A stretch of 64,000 nt of DNA from Liolophura sinensis (lineage: Eukaryota; Mollusca; Polyplacophora; Chitonida; Chitonidae), in the NCBI RefSeq assembly GCF_032854445.1, contig NC_088302.1:33199979-33263978 (forward strand). Direction: 5' to 3'. The position numbers and the translations under genes were made by a program. This document shows positions 60,538 to 64,000 of the stretch, one piece after another (positions within the stretch are counted from its first letter, which is position 1; every line of letters begins with the position of its first letter). The notes under the pieces are model-generated. The model made no database searches and was not told where the DNA came from. It saw nothing but the letters and a program-made list of their open reading frames with translations.

Positions 60538-60776
60538 GGCCGGGGTGGTAAGCACGCCAATGACCCTTGATCCTCTCACCAATGCGGTCGATGTGAGTTC
60601 AATTCCAGCTCATACTTCGCCACTTCTCCGGTCGTACGTGGGAAGGCCTGTCAGTAAACTGCGGAAGGCCGTGGGTTTCCCCTGGCTTTGTCTGGTTTTC
60701 TCCCGTTGGCCGCCGTCGTGTAAGTGAAATACCTTTGATTACGCAGTGAAACACCAGTGAACTATATAAATAAATC
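60538..60776 (+). mobile_element. SINE family A, head diverged
   Basis: 'ctctcaccaatgcggtcgat', B-box-like GAGTTCAATTCC, GTCGTACGTGGGAAGG, GTGGGTTTCCCCTGG and an altered tail 'tgattacgcagtgaaacacc'. Confidence 0.85.
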
Positions 60777-60779
60777 AAC

Positions 60780-61640
60780 TATTTCGCATCGATTCTACAT
60801 TTGATAAAAATTACGACAAAGCGATGCTTCTGGAATAATTACGTTACCTGCACCGTCAGACTTTACGAATCACAAACTTACGTCCAGTAAGGAAATTTTT
60901 TAACTTCTGAAATTGTCACCAACATGAAAAATAGAACGCGAATTTAATACGGGCGCTCACGAATCAACACGAAAACCCACAAATGCAAAAACGATAATAA
61001 TCCGACGTAAATTACTACAATGTAACCACAAACTCCGCCATGTGTTAATGTGTCAAAAGGCAGAAAATTTAATTTTGATTGACAGCAACCCTTTCCAACT
61101 CAACACCCGCATGGAACCAGACGTTGTTTTCTGACATACATAGATGAAATACTCTTCTCTGAGGGCATAAAACACAAATTACTGTAAATAAGTAAATATA
61201 TTGTCAATTGTCGCCTGAAGCACAATTTCAGGTCAGAATTTCACCCGCAAGTCACGCGGATTGGCACACATTTTGTCTCTTGTAATCACCGGGGTGCAAG
61301 ACGGTCCAAAGAAATCACAGATTATCTCATTCCAGACTTTCGATTTTAAAAGATGCAAAACACCATTCATATTCCATTACCTTCATATGTTGTATTTTAA
61401 ATGAAAACCAATCAGTTCAAGAGTAACTGTCAACTGATAAAAGGAAACAAATTGCCCATAATTCTCTCCACCTACATGTCAAAATTGGAAAAACCTTAAA
61501 TAACAAATGTGATGGAAACTTTTTTTCTTGAAATATATACACATTTCATTTCTCTACACAACTTTCTAAATTGTAATAAAACAAGCACTTTTAGCTGATG
61601 TTTGTCTGAGGAAAATGAACATATATGCTTACATGACTTT
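60780..61640. other. Anonymous intergenic sequence
   Basis: No recognised feature. Confidence 0.5.
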
Positions 61641-61645
61641 ATGAA

Positions 61646-61778
61646 ACAGGGTTATTAAAAAAGTGTATTAGCGGTTATAAGCTCGGTATTAACTGAAGTC
61701 TGGACTGAAGTGTCATTAGTTTTGTATTAGATTTTTAAGCCTGGCTTAACTTTTAACGCGCTTTTGAACAACCGGTCC
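61646..61778. mobile_element. MITE-like element, family M-related, copy 3
   Basis: Left end AGGGTTATTAAAAAAGTGTA resembles the complement of the right end, GGACCGGTTGTTCAAAAGCG. About 133 bases. Confidence 0.5.
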
Positions 61779-61806
61779 GAGACTCTTCAGTTAAATACAG
61801 GCCCCA

Positions 61807-61955
61807 GGCCTGTTGTTCAAAAGTGTATTAAAACTTCAGCTAGGCTTTAATCTTTATATCAGTCTGTTCTCATACAAAACCGGTTGGACTTCACTACAGA
61901 TTAAAGTTAATTCCAAGCTTTTAATACTACTAAAACACTTCTGAACATCAGAGCC
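61807..61955. mobile_element. MITE-like element, family M-related, copy 4
   Basis: Left end GGCCTGTTGTTCAAAAGTGT and right-end complement GGCTCTGATGTTCAGAAGTG are inverted repeats over about 24 bases. Only 28 bases separate it from copy 3. Confidence 0.6.
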
Positions 61956-61959
61956 GTGA

Positions 61960-62430
61960 CTCTATTCTCAAGCCATTCTAATCCACATCCTTTATTAATT
62001 AAGGGGACGTTGCTTGCTAATAAAAACTGTTCCTGTAATTACTATAATGCAGTGTATAAATCATCCAAATCTGTCCGGCGGACTTTTTCTTCTTTCGTGA
62101 GGTAAGGATTGGACCTTGATATTCAGAATACAAGACTGGACCATGTACAAACCATAAAAAAAAATATTTTTTTTTTTTTAAATATTTAAATTGGCTTATA
62201 TTCTGTGAATTTACGTCTCAAAGTATTTAAATTGATATATTATAGCTCATCTGCTGTTATATTCACCACAATGGCAATCCTTTCAGAAAAAAGAACGAAT
62301 TATCAGAATAACTCATGTATCTTGTATTTCTGTGGATATCAACAACAAAAGAGAAGGATATGTCTCAAAACAGACTCATACACTGCATATTGCCGTTTAC
62401 AAAATAAGGTCAAAGGGCCCGTGTATTTAA
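61960..62430. other. Anonymous sequence with a 60-bp direct repeat
   Basis: 62,183-62,241 ('ttatattctgtgaatttacgtctcaaa...') recurs at 62,846-62,905, on the other side of the next SINE. Confidence 0.6.
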
Positions 62431-62432
62431 GT

Positions 62433-62672
62433 TTGTTTATTTTAGTTATCTGACTGTGGTTTTACGCCTTACTCATATAATGGCGGTCAGTATTACGGGA
62501 GGAGGAAACCTACAGCCATCCGCAGGATGTTGTCAGAACTTCCCACATACGACGGAAGAGGGAGACAGCATGAGCTGGACTTGAACTCACAGCGATTACA
62601 TTCATGATTGGTGAAAAGGCTCCTGAGTCACTGTGCTACACTAGCATGCTAAACACTAGGCCCTGGAGGCCC
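62433..62672 (-). mobile_element. SINE family A, minus strand
   Basis: Tail complement 'tttacgccttactcatataa', body ATCCGCAGGATGTTGTCAGA, B-box complement CTTGAACTCACAGCG, head complement CTAGGCCCTGGAGGCCCC. Confidence 0.88.
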
Positions 62673-62909
62673 CTTCTTCTATATAAATGGAAAGACTGAA
62701 GTGGAAGTTATCAACAGAACACTGAGCCAGAACCACACCTGAAAATAGCTGAATATAAATTTGTGTGAAAGACGAAGTCAGTCCTAATTCATCAACATGC
62801 ACAAAAAATAAATTACTACTGCTGTTTCCACAAAAAAATTTAAAGATATTGAAATTGACTTACATTCTGTGAATTTATGTCTCAAAATATTTAAATTGAT
62901 CAAAGTAAT

Positions 62910-63640
62910 ATATGCATTAATGGTAAGCAGTTGGGTGACACACAATTAGTACTTTTTAAGAAAATAAATGCATTGGTAACAAAAAAACATCGTGAAAATC
63001 TCAGCAGAAAAACAACTAACTTAAAAAATATGTAAAAGTTAGATTCAATTATTTTTTCACAGTGTAATGACTCCATTAGCAATACAGTGTCCTGATTTTG
63101 TAACGCCTGCATGTATCACAGAAGGTTTTTTTTATCAATACTGAATGATTTCCCTCCGAATAACAGGTGGATAAATGTGTCATACTAGTACTGATTTCCA
63201 GTCCTGGTGCAGTTGTCTTATCCTCTTCATTCTGTAAAAAAAAAGGCTGTGATGATGTGATAAAATATCACAGTAACTTAGTAGCCCTCGTGAGGCCCTT
63301 TAAATTGTCTTGGTGCTGTGGTAATTTGAGAAAATATCCCAACCAGATGAAGTCTTCTTATCTTCTTTATACTGCACTAGAGGCTGTGGTCATTTTTTTA
63401 CAACACCACAGCGTTCTTTGTGAATCTTTCTTGTCCTGTTAAACTTGATGTGGTCACTTCACATTGTGAAGACCTCTAACTTCCTTGTTCCTTGAAAGCA
63501 GCAGTGACTATTTGGGAGTATGCCACAGCACAGTGGTCCTACTGAAGTCCTGTAATCCTCATTTCTTAGACAGTCGACTATGACACAAGGAAGGAACCCT
63601 CTAAGTCTGTATAAAAAAAAACGCAATAAATCATGTTATA
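62910..63640. other. Anonymous intergenic sequence
   Basis: A 91-codon plus frame (63,167-63,442) is Cys-rich but shows no family and no splice or start context I would trust. Confidence 0.4.
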
Positions 63641-63775
63641 AAACGTGGGTTCCCCCCCCCCCCCGAGTTGTGCCCGGTTTCCTCCCACCATAATACTGAC
63701 CGACGTGGTATAAGTGAAATATTCTTGAGTACGGCATAAAACACGAATCAAATAAATAAATAAATCAAAACATGT
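63641..63775 (+). mobile_element. SINE family A, 5'-truncated, with a C homopolymer
   Basis: Starts at the CGTGGGTTCCCC body motif, where the usual five C have grown to 13, then GTTTCCTCCCACCATAATAC, GAGTACGGCATAAAACACG and (AAAT)n. Confidence 0.9.
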
Positions 63776-64000
63776 AAATGGTTCACTTAAAAAAAAAAAA
63801 TTAAAATACATATAAAACTTACTTAGTGAGGAATCCAGAAACAAGCAGCTATCATCAAGAATGGGTGACTTCCCTGCATGTGTGGGACTAGATTTAGCTC
63901 CTGGGGACAAGGGAATATAAATCTGTATAAGCATTCCGAGGAAACAGTGATGGAGTTTAAACATCTTCTACAGTCCCTCAACGTAAGGTTGTAGCAAGGG
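63776..64000. other. Window end, no recognisable feature
   Basis: The minus frame at 63,578-63,964 is mostly a reading through the SINE. Confidence 0.45.

Overview
The window looks like non-microbial, animal nuclear DNA: AT-rich, gene-poor, full of introns, microsatellites and decayed mobile elements. Two tRNA-headed SINE families dominate (one with the tail motif GAGTACGGCGTAAAACACC, one ending in CACTCACTCACTC). I associate both with lophotrochozoan genomes, most likely a marine mollusc, but I cannot name the species from the sequence. There are no operons, CRISPR arrays or bacterial signals.

Only two host genes can be supported. The first is a RING plus B-box protein (TRIM-like) on the minus strand at 20.3-20.9 kb. 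The second is a cys-loop ligand-gated channel subunit of the nicotinic acetylcholine receptor type on the plus strand at 52.4-55.75 kb. Five exons of the channel can be placed to the base, including the 45-bp and 110-bp exons typical of nAChR genes. Its one lesion is a TGA at the invariant Trp of the WxPDI motif. A third candidate is a small, possibly secreted, cysteine-containing open frame at 5.2-5.6 kb minus. Relatives of this frame recur as decayed copies at 10.4, 15.4-17.6, 37.6-38.7, 39.0-40.1 and 40.4 kb.

Layout: 0-3.5 kb holds an internally deleted SINE, two copies of a palindrome-cored repeat and a degenerate tandem repeat. 3.6-4.1 kb is a SINE inside a TA-armed inverted repeat. 4.2-5.7 and 8.2-10.6 kb are related segments on either side of a 41-bp minisatellite (7.2-7.9 kb). 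11.5-12.9 kb is a tandem duplication carrying degenerate copies of the same 41-bp unit. 15.4-17.65 kb is a repeat-family copy split by a Tc1/mariner-like element. 21.1-22.0 and 32.9-33.9 kb are long direct repeats with a TATA-like box. 23.3-29.15 kb is a broken Polinton/Maverick element: DNA polymerase B on minus, packaging ATPase remnant and two small open frames on plus, a small membrane-protein frame on minus. A 497-bp MITE with TTAA flanks lies inside its polymerase. 30.05-32.53 kb is a non-LTR retrotransposon fragment split by a second Tc1-like element. 35.97-37.24 kb is a second non-LTR fragment with a CCHC knuckle. 37.6-40.8 kb is an array of the repeat family, one unit carrying a MITE. 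43.7-47.05 kb holds GTA-rich, 20-bp and 50-bp tandem repeats. 48.2-50.2 and 58.3-59.45 kb are paralogous segments on either side of the channel gene. 57.27-57.93 kb is a Ty3/Gypsy integrase fragment. The rest is anonymous intergenic DNA.

The main story is nested insertion. Three insertions can be resolved against an uninterrupted reference, two of them within this window and one against an otherwise continuous reading frame, and this gives relative ages for the elements. Coordinates of decayed repeats are approximate; those of the Tc1-like elements, the TTAA MITE, SINE target duplications and channel exons were placed by base counting.
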